Of a stretch of DNA of 64,000 bases, positions 28,471-38,600 are shown one piece after another (positions within the stretch are counted from its first letter, which is position 1; every line of letters begins with the position of its first letter). The translations under genes and the position numbers were made by a program. Below the pieces are notes generated by a model. That model saw only the letters and a program-made list of their open reading frames with translations, searched no databases and was not told the origin of the DNA. The stretch is from JALGWN01 sp964598025 (GTDB lineage: Bacteria > Arandabacterota > Arandabacteria > Arandabacterales > Arandabacteraceae): positions 1-64,000 of the forward strand of contig CAZRAU010000003.1 of the NCBI GenBank assembly GCA_964598025.1, written 5' to 3'.

Positions 28471-29553
28471 TCAGTTCTCTTCGATTATGTTGATCTTCGC
28501 GCCGTCCTCAAGCAGCATCTGACCCTCGGTGACGATGACCTCTCCGGGTTCGAGCCCCGCGACGATCTCAACATCAAGCCCCTGGGCCCTTCCAAGAACA
28601 ACCTCCCGTCTTCTGGCGACAGCGCCGTCGGTCACGTACGCGAAGTACTTGCTGTCCTCTCTGGACACGATGCTGCGGCTCACAACGATTGCATCCGATC
28701 CCGTTGGGACCAGAACCTTGATCGCCGCGCTGATCCCGCTCGGGACCGCGAGATCGGGATTCTCGAACTCGACCAGCACCCCGAAGGCCTGCTTCTCGGA
28801 GTTCAGTGACATATCCACCTGGGCGACCTTGCCTTCCAGGGTCGTGCCGGCCCAGGTCGCCGTCGCTTTCTGGCCGACGGCAATGTCCGAGATCTGGCTC
28901 TCGGCAACCCATAAACGCGCCTTTACCCTCTCCGCCCGGGACACCTTGAAAAGAACATCTCCGGGCTCGACATTGTCGCTTTCCCGGACATTGAGCTGGG
29001 TGATGATTCCGCCGATGGGCGCCCTGACCATCACCGCCTGCTCGGCAGCGTCCCAGTTCGCCTTGGAGACTTCGTACTGAGTTCTTGTGTTGTCCACGTC
29101 CTGCTTGGAGACTCCACCCTCATCGTAGAGCGTCTCCATTCGCTCCAGGGATGTGGCTGCATTCTCAAATGAAACCTTGGCCTGGAAGTACTGGGCCGCA
29201 GGGTTATCCATGGGGAAGGTGAGCACGACATCGCCCTTGCTCACGTTGTCCCCCACCTTGAAGTAGATGTGTTCCACCGCATCGCTGATCGCGGCGATCG
29301 CGCTGGATTCAAGCTCCGCCGTCAGAACACCGTTAAATGCATACTCGACGGTAAAGGGCTCGTGCCGGACCGTGTCGACCCGAACCGGCACGCCTTGCTC
29401 CGCGTGAATCTGCTCCATGCTCTTGGATTCCGCATCCCCGCTCCCACAACCCGCCAGGAGGGACAGGAGACCGATTCCGAAGAGCACATGGACCGCAGCC
29501 GCCCGGGCTTTGCTCTTTGGGTTCCAAAATACGCCCATTTGCATGGTCGTCAT
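28471..29553 (-). CDS. RND periplasmic adaptor (membrane fusion) lipoprotein
   Basis: 360 residues from ATG 29553 (AGAGGTG upstream). A start at 29592 would only lengthen the leader. A lipobox (LLSLLAGC) anchors it in the inner membrane. Next comes a lipoyl/barrel-sandwich half (VGDNVSKGDVVLTF), a helical hairpin (residues about 125-170), the returning half (VMVRAPIGGIITQLNVRESD), and a beta-barrel and membrane-proximal domain. It should bridge the RND pump and TolC. It overlaps no neighbour and lies 12 nt upstream of the pump gene. Confidence 0.92.
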   Translation of the reverse strand: MTTMQMGVFWNPKSKARAAAVHVLFGIGLLSLLAGCGSGDAESKSMEQIHAEQGVPVRVDTVRHEPFTVEYAFNGVLTAELESSAIAAISDAVEHIYFKVGDNVSKGDVVLTFPMDNPAAQYFQAKVSFENAATSLERMETLYDEGGVSKQDVDNTRTQYEVSKANWDAAEQAVMVRAPIGGIITQLNVRESDNVEPGDVLFKVSRAERVKARLWVAESQISDIAVGQKATATWAGTTLEGKVAQVDMSLNSEKQAFGVLVEFENPDLAVPSGISAAIKVLVPTGSDAIVVSRSIVSREDSKYFAYVTDGAVARRREVVLGRAQGLDVEIVAGLEPGEVIVTEGQMLLEDGAKINIIEEN

Positions 29554-29622
29554 TGCATCACCTCTTCCAGGCGTCGATATCTGCATGGCCATCCTCTCTT
29601 CCGGAGCCCAGCGACGCCGCAG

Positions 29623-30237
29623 TCACCGGGGCTCCAGTCCCTTCATTATCAATTCGACCACCGCCCCGGAGGTCCCCCGGGGCAGCAGGTTCGGATACCC
29701 ATCGGTCTTCATCATTCCATAACCCCGCAACACAACCACCACCGTGCCGGCGATGATTCCGGCGCCGACATCCGACCTGATCCGGCCCGCCTTCTGACCG
29801 TCGCGGACCGCCCGCCTGAGCATCTCGTCGACCCTCCTCATGCCCCCCGAGATATCACCGTGATACTCATCAAACGCATCAGGGTGCTCGGCCTTGAATC
29901 GGGTCGCGAGCTGCTCATGTGAGACGAACGCCTTGCTTTTGTCCATCGCGTTCATCATGCGCCGAATCAGCTCCCGGATCTTCCGGTCGGGATCGAGCTC
30001 CGACTCGAGCACTTCCTCGATGATTTGCCTGTAGGGACTCACTATCTCCCGGAGAATCGCAAACATCAGGCCCTTCTTGCTCCCGAAATGCCAGTACACC
30101 GCACCGCGGGTGACTCCTGCTTCGGCAGCTATGCACGAGAGGCGGGCCGCTGCGTACCCTTTGCTTCCGAAAACCCGGACGCCTGCATCCATGAGGCGCT
30201 TCCGCGTGCGTTCGGCTTCGTCCTTGGTCCTTCTCAT
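29623..30237 (-). CDS. TetR/AcrR-family repressor of the efflux operon
   Basis: 204 residues. The N-terminal helix-turn-helix is AcrR-like (IAAEAGVTRGAVYWHFGSKKGL), and the variable C-terminal ligand domain resembles the TtgR/AcrR/SmeT group. It is the first gene of the efflux transcription unit, 70 bp before the adaptor. The promoter upstream carries a palindrome closely resembling AcrR and TtgR operators, so autorepression and control of the pump are likely. Ligand binding by the C-terminal domain would release it. Confidence 0.93.
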   Translation of the reverse strand: MRRTKDEAERTRKRLMDAGVRVFGSKGYAAARLSCIAAEAGVTRGAVYWHFGSKKGLMFAILREIVSPYRQIIEEVLESELDPDRKIRELIRRMMNAMDKSKAFVSHEQLATRFKAEHPDAFDEYHGDISGGMRRVDEMLRRAVRDGQKAGRIRSDVGAGIIAGTVVVVLRGYGMMKTDGYPNLLPRGTSGAVVELIMKGLEPR

Positions 30238-30264
30238 CTAATAACCTGGCTGAATGTCATAGTT

Positions 30265-30286
30265 ACATACATAATTGTATGTATGT
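30265..30286. promoter_or_regulatory. AcrR/TtgR-like palindromic operator
   Basis: A perfect 9+4+9 inverted repeat, ACATACATA-ATTG-TATGTATGT. The known E. coli AcrR site has the same TACATACAT...ATGTATGTA arms. It overlaps the -10 box of the minus-strand promoter by 4 bp, so a bound TetR dimer would block polymerase. Confidence 0.85.
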
Positions 30287-30311
30287 TAATAAAGCGTCAT
30301 CGCTGTGTCAA
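30283..30311 (-). promoter_or_regulatory. Promoter of the tetR-efflux operon
   Basis: On the minus strand, TTGACA (complement of 30306-30311) is a perfect -35. A 17-bp spacer leads to TAACAT (complement of 30283-30288, 4 of 6 matches). Predicted transcription starts near 30276, inside the operator. Confidence 0.75.
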
Positions 30312-30403
30312 GTCTTCTTGAAAAACGGCGCAGGCCGGGAGCGCCGGGACCCGAACACTGGAGTATGCGAGCTCGGCGCCAAAGGGCGGGACCGGAGGGG
30401 CCC

Positions 30404-30430
30404 TTGAACCATGCAGAGCAATATGATAAT
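30404..30430 (+). promoter_or_regulatory. Candidate promoter of the 30539 membrane-protein gene
   Basis: TTGAAC (30404-30409) is followed after 15 bp by GATAAT (30425-30430), or CTTGAA with 16 bp. It would give an RNA leader of about 100 nt. Alternative -10 hexamers overlap it, so the exact placement is uncertain. Confidence 0.35.
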
Positions 30431-30538
30431 AGTATGGGCCGGATGGACCATGGACAATACCTCGACGGCAATGTCGGCATGTCGCCGGGGAGTGGCGGTC
30501 TCTCGCCGCCCTCACTATGCATGACAGGAGGCGTGAGC

Positions 30539-32563
30539 ATGGCGCGTTGGGCGGCTCCGGTGCTGGGGATGGCGGCCGTGCTTGCCCTTCTCGGCATAGC
30601 GAGCCCCCTGCCCCCACAGGTCGCCTTCTTCGCAAGTGCACTCGCCGTTATACTCTTTCCCGGCATCGCGGTGACCCGCCTTATCGCCGGCCGGCATCGC
30701 GGCCGTGACACCCTGCCCGAACGCCTGGCTGTGTGGTTTGTCGTAGGCATCGGCTTTGTCGCCGCCGCGGGACTGGCTGGCATCATGCTTAAGTTGCGTC
30801 TCAACGATGTGATTGTCGTCTGCGGCATCGGCTATGCCATGCTCACCGCCCTCTTGATAGCGGGGCGGGCGCCGGCTCGGGATTCCGGAGAGCCAACGCC
30901 GACCGAGCACCGGCGCCTGCGTGTCTCGCCCATCGGCATTGTCCTGCTCGCAGCTGCAGTCGGGATGGCCCTCATAACGCTTGCCACGCCCAGGGACTAC
31001 GACGATTGGTACTATCTGGCCTACATCAAGGATTACGTTGTGGGCACGCCGCTTGCCTCGGAGGACGCCATCTTCGCCATGGGAAATCCCATCTCGCCGA
31101 GGATATGGTTCGGCGGAGGGTGGTGGGTCCTCGAAGCGCTGCTCTCTAAGATCTCGGGCGTCGATCCGATTGCCTGCCATCAGATCTATCTGCCTGTCTT
31201 GCTCATGCCTTTTGCGGTCCTGGCAGCATATACCCTCTCCATGCGGCTCTTCCGCAAAGCCTGGGTCGCTCTGCTCGCCTGCGGTCTTCAGATGTTGTTC
31301 TATCTCTCAAGCGCCTTTCCATATAAGAGCGCCGGTTGGATGGTTTTCGCCCGTTTAGCCCAGGACAAGGCCGTATCGTGCTTTGTGGTAGTACCTGTCG
31401 CGGCCGCGGCTGCGCTGAGGTTGATTGATCGACAGCGTGATGATGCCGGCAGCCGGCAAAGAGGTCTTGTATATGTCTATTGGATCATGGTTCTTACCTC
31501 TGTCCTGGTGCATGGCATGGGACCGGTCTGGTGCAGCCTTTTCATAGTCCCCTTTGCTCTGGGCGAATGGCTTCGGACACAAACCAAGGACTCGGCCCTG
31601 GCGTTCGTCAAAGTGGTGCTGCCCATACTGGCCTGTGCCGCCGTCCTGGTTTCTGCGCGTGGTTTGGTAAGGGAGGTCGTAATTGCCCCGGTCCCCGATG
31701 TGATCCCGGCACCCGGGGCCTTGTCGGGTCTTTACCTGCCGGGCGCCCCTTTCAGCCTCGGCACGGACACCACCAATCCCATAACCTGGGTATTCCGCGA
31801 AGGCTTTCCGATACTCAACCCGCTCTTCATCATGCGTTACCCCCTTGCCATAATGGGGTTGGTGCTGACGTTCGCTCTCTTTCGATACAACCGTACCTCT
31901 GCGGCGGCGCGCTTTCTCCTATGGCTCACCGCCTCGACCCTGCTGCTCCTCTTTACACCCGTGGGGATTGCCCTAACCGGCTGGTTCGTAACACCGAGAT
32001 TGGTATTTCGCCTGGTCTGGGTCTTACCGTGGGGCCTTACTATCGCATTTGTCCTGGCCAGGCTCAGATTGCGGCCCGTCATGATCTTGCTGATGCTGCT
32101 CGTGGTCATCCTGGCCCTGGCCAGGGGCAATCCCCGAAACTACACGGCGTCACTCTCCGGGATGCAGACTCGAAACCGGCCGTCACCCGACGCGGCGGCT
32201 GCTTTCGATTACCTGGGCTCCATGCCCTCGCCCCAGGGAGTGATTCTGGCCTCCGAAACCACCGGCCGCATGATCCCCGCTTTTCTCCCTCATGCCTACC
32301 CTGTGAATTTCAGAGAGTTCGGTCCGGTCGATAGCGAGCACCTGAAGAAGCTCGTGGAACGGAAGCACATAGATCGGGCATTGACGCAGGAAATCGAACA
32401 GCACAGGGTCCACTACATTCTTATCGAGAACGGCAAACCACTTGCCGGGGCCCTGGAACAGCATGATGTCGGGTTCCTGCTCCGATACAAGAACGCATCC
32501 TACAGCGTATGGGAAGTGGCGGTCAAACCGGACAGCGCCCGTTCGAACTCCCAATCAGAGTAG
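30539..32563 (+). CDS. Polytopic membrane protein, GT-C glycosyltransferase-like
   Basis: 674 residues from ATG 30539, which has AGGAGG with a 7-nt gap. The open frame begins earlier, at 30305, but that part is not protein-like. About 13 hydrophobic segments are visible. The first periplasmic loop after TM6-7 has an acidic pair beside aromatics (ATPRDYDDWYYLAYIKDY), the position where GT-C enzymes carry their metal-dependent catalytic Asp. The C-terminal ~110 residues are soluble, as in dolichol/undecaprenyl-dependent mannosyl- or arabinosyltransferases. Transfer of a sugar from a lipid carrier to an exported acceptor is the best guess, but the family is not firmly recognised. A similar protein lies at 38847-40478. 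Confidence 0.6.
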   Translation: MARWAAPVLGMAAVLALLGIASPLPPQVAFFASALAVILFPGIAVTRLIAGRHRGRDTLPERLAVWFVVGIGFVAAAGLAGIMLKLRLNDVIVVCGIGYAMLTALLIAGRAPARDSGEPTPTEHRRLRVSPIGIVLLAAAVGMALITLATPRDYDDWYYLAYIKDYVVGTPLASEDAIFAMGNPISPRIWFGGGWWVLEALLSKISGVDPIACHQIYLPVLLMPFAVLAAYTLSMRLFRKAWVALLACGLQMLFYLSSAFPYKSAGWMVFARLAQDKAVSCFVVVPVAAAAALRLIDRQRDDAGSRQRGLVYVYWIMVLTSVLVHGMGPVWCSLFIVPFALGEWLRTQTKDSALAFVKVVLPILACAAVLVSARGLVREVVIAPVPDVIPAPGALSGLYLPGAPFSLGTDTTNPITWVFREGFPILNPLFIMRYPLAIMGLVLTFALFRYNRTSAAARFLLWLTASTLLLLFTPVGIALTGWFVTPRLVFRLVWVLPWGLTIAFVLARLRLRPVMILLMLLVVILALARGNPRNYTASLSGMQTRNRPSPDAAAAFDYLGSMPSPQGVILASETTGRMIPAFLPHAYPVNFREFGPVDSEHLKKLVERKHIDRALTQEIEQHRVHYILIENGKPLAGALEQHDVGFLLRYKNASYSVWEVAVKPDSARSNSQSE

Positions 32564-32584
32564 ATTTCGTGAACCCGGCCCCGG

Positions 32585-33943
32585 CTAACCTGCCTGGAGC
32601 CCGGCCGTCCCGGAGAGCACGCCGGCCCCCACCTCGTAGGCCTCGGCGATCTCCCGGCTTTCTATCATAAGGTCATGAATCGAGCAATAAACGAACCGTC
32701 CGTTCCTTCCGGATATGCGTAGATTCGACAGCCCGCCGACGAATTCCATGATCCCCTCTGTCATACTTCCGGTGTTCACATCTACCACAGGATAGGCGTG
32801 CGCCATCCTTCTAACCTCGCTACCCAAAATCTCATCAGGCTTCACCCAGCCTGTCGCGGCAAGATCCGAGAGCACAAGTTCCACCAGTGCTTCATCCGCC
32901 ATTTGCCAATGAGCGTCACCGGGATCGCAGGCGATCTCAAGCACCAACGAGGTCTTCCCCGGCGGCGCCATGCGCCGGCACCTGTTCTTGGGTTCGTAGG
33001 CCCGGGTGAAGACGAAGTCCTTCTCGGGAAAATAAACTGTGGCATTCGGGGTTACCGAGTCTTTTCCGAGGAAGAGGGCAACAAGAATGAGGCTCCTGTA
33101 GTGAAGGGTCCGGGCCTCGGCCAGCATGGCTTCGCCCGGCGGGGGGTCCAGGATCTGAAGCAACTCCGGCAGAGGAATTGTGCTTATGACCTCGTCGACA
33201 TCCACTCGGGCGGTTCCATTCAGGATGATCGACCTGATGCGGCCCCCGTCATGCACGATGTTGGTAACCCGGGAGCACATGCGGACGCTGTCGCTTCCCA
33301 CTGCCTCGCCCAACACATTCGCAATTGCCCCGATTCCACCATCCGGATAGTAGAAGGCCCCATCGAGGTGTCCCGTTGCGGATCGTGTCCCCCGCACGAC
33401 CTCTCTCAGGAAGCCCTGAATGGTGAACCCCTTGAGACGTACCTTGGCCATGCCGGATGACAGCCTGTCCGGCGTCGTGCCCCAGAGCTTCTCCGAGTAG
33501 TTGAGCAGGAACCGCTCGGCAATTGCGTTTCCATAGGTCCTGGTGGCATAGCCCTGCAGGTCGCCGGCCGGCCTGGCCGTGGCGGTCAGTTTCGAACGGG
33601 CTATTTGATAAGTTGATCGCGCGAAGCCCAGAATCCCGAGCGCTTTCAACAGATTCAAAGCGGACAGAGGGAAGTTTACCAGCTTCCCTCCGGAATAGAT
33701 CTGGCTTGGCGTCCTGGTCAGATGAAGGCAGTCACCCAGCAGATTCNNNNNNNNNNGAAACCGATGCGCACCGGAGTCGAAGTAGAAATCCCCGGACTTG
33801 AAGGTCGCACAATTGCCGCCGATGCGATCTCTCTCCTCATAGACAGTGACAGCCAGCCCGGCCTGCTTAAGGTGGTAGGCGGCGAATAGCCCGGCCAGGC
33901 CACCACCCAGAACGGCAACATGCGACGGCTTTCGATTGCCCAT
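32585..33943 (-). CDS. FAD-dependent amine-oxidase/UDP-galactopyranose-mutase-like protein, with assembly gap
   Basis: About 452 residues from ATG 33943. Start choice rests on the Rossmann motif VAVLGGGLAGLFAAYHL. The second FAD motif IGGNCATFKSGDFYFDSGAHRF is cut off by ten Ns (33747-33756). In related proteins about ten or more residues lie between GAHRF and the NLLGD.. stretch, so the true gap is probably longer than ten bases. The remainder (YSEKLWGT, MTEGIMEFVGG, SGRNGRFVYCSIHD) fits protoporphyrinogen-oxidase/UGM-like enzymes in polysaccharide loci. Substrate unknown. It converges with the GT-C-like gene 21 bp away, consistent with a glycan locus. Confidence 0.75.
   Translation of the reverse strand: MGNRKPSHVAVLGGGLAGLFAAYHLKQAGLAVTVYEERDRIGGNCATFKSGDFYFDSGAHRFXXXXNLLGDCLHLTRTPSQIYSGGKLVNFPLSALNLLKALGILGFARSTYQIARSKLTATARPAGDLQGYATRTYGNAIAERFLLNYSEKLWGTTPDRLSSGMAKVRLKGFTIQGFLREVVRGTRSATGHLDGAFYYPDGGIGAIANVLGEAVGSDSVRMCSRVTNIVHDGGRIRSIILNGTARVDVDEVISTIPLPELLQILDPPPGEAMLAEARTLHYRSLILVALFLGKDSVTPNATVYFPEKDFVFTRAYEPKNRCRRMAPPGKTSLVLEIACDPGDAHWQMADEALVELVLSDLAATGWVKPDEILGSEVRRMAHAYPVVDVNTGSMTEGIMEFVGGLSNLRISGRNGRFVYCSIHDLMIESREIAEAYEVGAGVLSGTAGLQAG
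33747..33756. other. Assembly gap (10 N)
   Basis: Ten Ns, a placeholder whose real length is unknown. It lies inside the flavoprotein gene near residue 65. The reading frame happens to stay open across it, but missing sequence is likely. Confidence 0.95.
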
Positions 33944-34165
33944 GGAGAGCAAAACCCCACTCGACCGATGTCGGCAAAATCAGCGAAGGGGCAGGCCCCA
34001 GCGGGCCCGGCCCCTTATCCTTGATACCGACAATGGCCACGCTTGTCCAGCATAAACTGGCCGGTGCCCGGCCGCCGGGAACGACCGCCGGGAACCCAGG
34101 GTATCGCCCCTGGCATCAACATCGCCGCAAACGTGCAATCCGCCATCGTCTGAAGTGCCCGTACC

Positions 34166-35404
34166 TCAGGCGTTTGGGTGCTCCAGAACTGCTACCGTTT
34201 CTATGTGTTTGGTCTGGGGGAACATGTCGAGGGGAGTTATCTTTCGAAGCCGGTAGGCCTCTGCGAGCAATCTCACATCCCGGGCGAGGGTCGAGGGGTC
34301 ACAGGAAACGTAGACCAGGTTACGGATCGGGGCTTCGTTCAGGAATCGAACCACATCCTCTTTCATGCCCTCCCGCGGCGGATCGACTATGACGGAAACC
34401 GCCCTGCCTTCTATTTCGCGGCGGGCGGCGTCGAGATTCGCCTCGACGGTCCCCCGGACGACGGTGATGTTGCGAAACTTGTTCTCCCCGATGTTGGTCT
34501 GAAAGCAAGCCACCGCTTCCTCGCCGGCTTCGATTCCGACCACCCCATGGTATCTCTCCGCCAGGGCAAGCGAGAAAAGCCCCACACCCGCATAGAGATC
34601 AAGCAACGTCTCGCCCGGCTCCGGGGCCAGGCCCTCGCTCACCAGGTCGATAAGCACCGGAACCATGGCGTGATTGATCTGAAAGAACGATCCCGACCCG
34701 TAGCAGAAATCGAGATGTTTGTACCGGTAAGCCAAGCGTTCGTTGGTCCTGAAGCGAAAGGGCTTATGGTAAACCGGACAGACAAGCGTTCGGGCGCCTG
34801 CGTTCTTGATGGTGAGGCTCTTGATATTATCCGGGTGGCCGAAACCTTTTATGGCGGCTGCTATGTCAGCAAGTGAATCATTGATGGCCTTCGAGGCGAT
34901 CGGGCAATGCGAGACCGGCACAAAGGTCGTATTGTCACGGGCAGCATAACCGGCCTGCCATCCATCGTCCGCCGCCCTAACCCGCAGGGAGATGACATTA
35001 CGATAGCCGTAAGCCTCGGGGGCCGGGCGAATCGGGCTGCACAGGTCCTCAACCGACAGTCCCCCGATACGCAGCATTACCTCTCTAAGCTGCTGCTCTT
35101 TGAATTTCAGAGCCCTCTCATAGGCTACATGCTGATATTGACATCCACCGCAGAGGCCGTACACGTCACAGCGCGGGTTTGTCCTGTCCGGGGAGGGCTC
35201 CAGCACATGAACAGGAACGCCGCGCCCATAGGAACGCTTTGACACAGTAATGCTCAGGCGTATCTTCTCCCCGGGTATTACATCCGGCACGAAAAGGACA
35301 TAGTTATCATGGCGCGCCACACCATCGCCGCCGAAGGCTATCGATTCGATGGTGACATCCACTTCGTCACCGGCTTTGGGAATGCTCATCTTCTCGTCAG
35401 GCAT
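34166..35404 (-). CDS. rlmD: 23S rRNA (uracil-C5)-methyltransferase, RlmD/TrmA family
   Basis: 412 residues from ATG 35404. In-frame starts at 35446 and 35389 are also possible. An N-terminal TRAM domain (GDEVDVTIESIAFGGDGVAR) precedes the iron-sulfur cysteines CDVYGLCGGC, which are usual in RlmD. The SAM site is LYAGVGLFSLAL. The catalytic-loop cysteine lies in YVSCDPSTLARD, and DPPREGM holds the substrate-binding motif. It should methylate C5 of a uridine in 23S rRNA (U1939 in E. coli) using SAM. Whether it is RlmD or the related RlmC/CD cannot be settled from the sequence alone. Confidence 0.9.
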   Translation of the reverse strand: MPDEKMSIPKAGDEVDVTIESIAFGGDGVARHDNYVLFVPDVIPGEKIRLSITVSKRSYGRGVPVHVLEPSPDRTNPRCDVYGLCGGCQYQHVAYERALKFKEQQLREVMLRIGGLSVEDLCSPIRPAPEAYGYRNVISLRVRAADDGWQAGYAARDNTTFVPVSHCPIASKAINDSLADIAAAIKGFGHPDNIKSLTIKNAGARTLVCPVYHKPFRFRTNERLAYRYKHLDFCYGSGSFFQINHAMVPVLIDLVSEGLAPEPGETLLDLYAGVGLFSLALAERYHGVVGIEAGEEAVACFQTNIGENKFRNITVVRGTVEANLDAARREIEGRAVSVIVDPPREGMKEDVVRFLNEAPIRNLVYVSCDPSTLARDVRLLAEAYRLRKITPLDMFPQTKHIETVAVLEHPNA

Positions 35405-35567
35405 CAGTGACCTTGCATCTCGCCATGGTGCGCAACCACGGTCCAACGGCTTTGCATCTCACTCATGCCGATGCAAGTCAGGTCCCGAGATGGCTCGCCA
35501 TGCTTTGACTCGGGCATAAGTGTATCACACATGGACCATTATCGCCCGTTCACAGAGCTCATATCAA

Positions 35568-35596
35568 TTGAAAGCGCGTCATCATTGGTGTATAAT
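35568..35596 (+). promoter_or_regulatory. Strong sigma70-type promoter of the repeat-protein gene
   Basis: TTGAAA (35568-35573), exactly 17 bp, and a perfect TATAAT (35591-35596). The predicted leader is about 90 nt. It ends in a 6-bp hairpin (CCGTCC...GGACGG, 35660-35679) just upstream of the GGAGG ribosome site. Confidence 0.75.
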
Positions 35597-35695
35597 GTTC
35601 GTGAAAGAAGCGCGGTCAGGAAGAGCTGTAACTTCAGGTTGGCGCACATTCCCTTGGGTCCGTCCACCAGGGCGGACGGCGCTGGAGGTATTGTC

Positions 35696-38600
35696 ATGAA
35701 GCTCCGTATCCCCATGTTTGCCCTTGCACTGGTGTTTATCGCCGCGTTGCCTCACTCGACGTTCGGGCAGTGTTGCCTTGCGCCCGACAATGGAAGCGGC
35801 ACCGTGGATTTTCCGGCAGATTGCCCTTACGACCATGCATTTGTGCCCATGATGATTATCGACGGCCTCCCCCCGGGCACCACGATCGAGCTCCGCGGCC
35901 CGATTACCGATTTCTATAACGTGGCAAACTCCGCAGGCGGCACGCTGGGAGGCGAGCGCTGCACCTTCGATGCATATATCGACTGGACGGTCACCGGCAC
36001 CGGCGATCTCGCCGGCTTCAACCGTCACCTGTACGTCCCCGTCTCGGGCGAGATCCACATCGGCCCGCGCAATCCCGGCGACCCCGTGCAGGCCTTTCCG
36101 GCGAAGATATTCGCTCTCGAAGGTGAGCTCTTCGGCGATCCGGATTTCTGCACCTTCAGGATCAGATCAGGCGACACCGAAGGACTTCCGAGCCCCGGAC
36201 ACACGGTCCTCACCGAATACCCGGATGACGACTTCAACGTGGAGAGCTTCTTCGACATAACCTATGAGATCGACTTCGAAGGCTGTCCGGGAAGCCAGCT
36301 TGATGGCTATGGGGGTACGACCCGGGCCTTTGCACCCCGTACCACATGTTATGATACAACCTACACCGCCGATTGGTGCAGGCTCCAGTGGCCGCTCACG
36401 ATATCCACTTGGTCCGGCCAGGAAATCACCGTTTATGGAAGGCTCTATATTGCGGGGCTCACAGACCAATCCACCGGGAATGACCCTGTCCCTGCCGTGG
36501 TGAGAGGTCAGGTGGGCTACGGCCCCGAGGGTTCCGATCCCTCCGCCGGCGGGTGGACATGGTTCGAGGCCCTCCCCAATCCCGCCTGGGACGGCGGGGC
36601 TGCGGGAGAACCCAACAATGATGAATACATGGCGGCACTGGTGGCACCGGTCTCGGCCGGGACATATGACTATGCTTACCGTTTCTCCGGCAACGCCGGA
36701 GCCACCTGGCTCTATGGTGATAAGGCCACCGGTGTTCCGGGCGAAGATGGAAGCGAGAACGGCTACCAGCCTGCCAACGCGGGGAAGATGACAATCAGTG
36801 GGGTCTGCTGCCAGGCGCCCGATAATGGATCCGGAACAACCGACTTTCCACCCGATTGCCCGTACGATTTCCCGACCGAACCCATGATGATAATAGACGG
36901 CCTGCCTGCGGGAACGACCATCGAACTGGCAGGGCCCCTCACCGATGTCTACAATGTGACAAACACGCCAGGCGGCACGCTTGGAGGGGAGCGCTGCACC
37001 TTCGATGCCTACCTTGATTGGACGGTGACCGGTACAGGCTCGCTCCTTGGTCTCAACCGCCATCTCTATGTCCCGGTCTCCGGCGAGATCCATATCGGTC
37101 CGCGCGCTCCGGGTGATTCGCTACAGGCCTTTGCGGCCAAGATATTCAGCCTCCAGGGCCAGCTCTTCGGCGACCCGGACTTCTGCACCTTGATATTCAC
37201 AGCGGGCGATGACAACGGGCTACCGTGTCCCGGCCGTACCATCCTGACCGAACTTCCGAGCGGGGATTTCGCCGTGGACAGCTTCTTCGACATAACCTAC
37301 ACCATCGAGTTCGAGGGCTGTCCGGGAAGCCAGCTGGATGACTACGCCGGTACCACGCTGGATACCGTCCTCCGGACCACGTGCTCTGACGCCACTTACA
37401 CGATTGACTGGTGCAGGCTCCAGTGGCCGCATTCCATAAACGATTGGTCGGGCCAGGATGTCGAAGTCTACGGCAGGTTCTATATCGCGGGGGTAACTGA
37501 TAGAACCACCGGTAACGATGCCACCCCGGGCATCGTGCGAGGCCAGGCCGGCTACGGGCCGAGCGGCAGCGATCCTGTGAGCAACCCGTCTGCCTGGACA
37601 TGGTTCGAAGCCGCCCCCAATCCCGGTTGGGACGGAGGTGCGGCGGGTGAGCCCAATAACGATGAATACATGGCGTCCCTTATCACGCCCCCCGAAGGTG
37701 GCGATTATGACTTCTGTTACCGCTTCTCGGGGGATGTGGGGGCAACCTGGCTCTACGGCGACAGGAACACCGGCGTGCCGGGGGAGGACGGTAGCCAGAA
37801 CGGCTACCAGGCGGCCAATGCCGGCAAGATGACGATTCAACCGGTGTGCTGCCAGGCGCCGGATAACGGCGCGGGCACCGCTGATTTCCCGCCCGACTGC
37901 CCTTATGACAGCGAAGTCGAGCCCATGAAGATCATAGACGGCCTCCCGCCGGAGACAACCATTGAAATGTGGGGGCCCATCACCGACTTCATCAATGTCG
38001 TCAATACGCCAGGTGGTTCTTTGGGCGGAGAGATCTGCACCTTCGATGCCTTTCTTGACTGGACGGTCTCAGGCACGGGGAGCCTCCTCGGCTTCAATCG
38101 CCATCTCTACGTCCCGGTCTCAGGCGAGATCCACATCGCAGCCCGCACGTCGGGCGACTCCATCCAGGCGTTCGAGTGCGTGGTATACGACCTCACGGGC
38201 GAGCTCTTCGGAGATCCCGATTTCTGCACACTCAGATTCAGAGCCGGCAGCTACTATGGCCTGCCGGGACCGGGCCACACGGTCTTGACGGAGCTTCCGA
38301 GCGGGGATTTTGCGGTGGAGAGCTTCTTCGACATAACCTACACCATAGAGTTCGAGGGCTGCCCCGGAAGCCAACTCGATGACTACATGGGCATCACTAC
38401 CGATACCGTAAGGCGTATGACTTGCTACGAGTACGCCGGTGTGGATGACCGGCCCGATCTGCCGGAAGAGCCCGGACGGCTCTCGCTCGCACCCGGCGCG
38501 CCCAATCCCTTCAGGGGAACTACGAGGATTGCCTATGCCGTCCCCGAAAGCAGAGGCGACTCCCGCGCGACACTCAAGATCTACGATGCCGCAGGCCGGC

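Noticed and set aside
30305..30538. Upstream extension of the GT-C-like gene
   Set aside because: The sequence is not protein-like and ATG 30539 has a perfect ribosome site.
36167..37093. 308-codon minus-strand frame inside the repeat protein
   Set aside because: It is a shadow that recurs in each repeat copy because the sense strand is repeated.
35771..38438. Regular repeats considered as a CRISPR array
   Set aside because: Units are over 1 kb, in frame and protein-coding.
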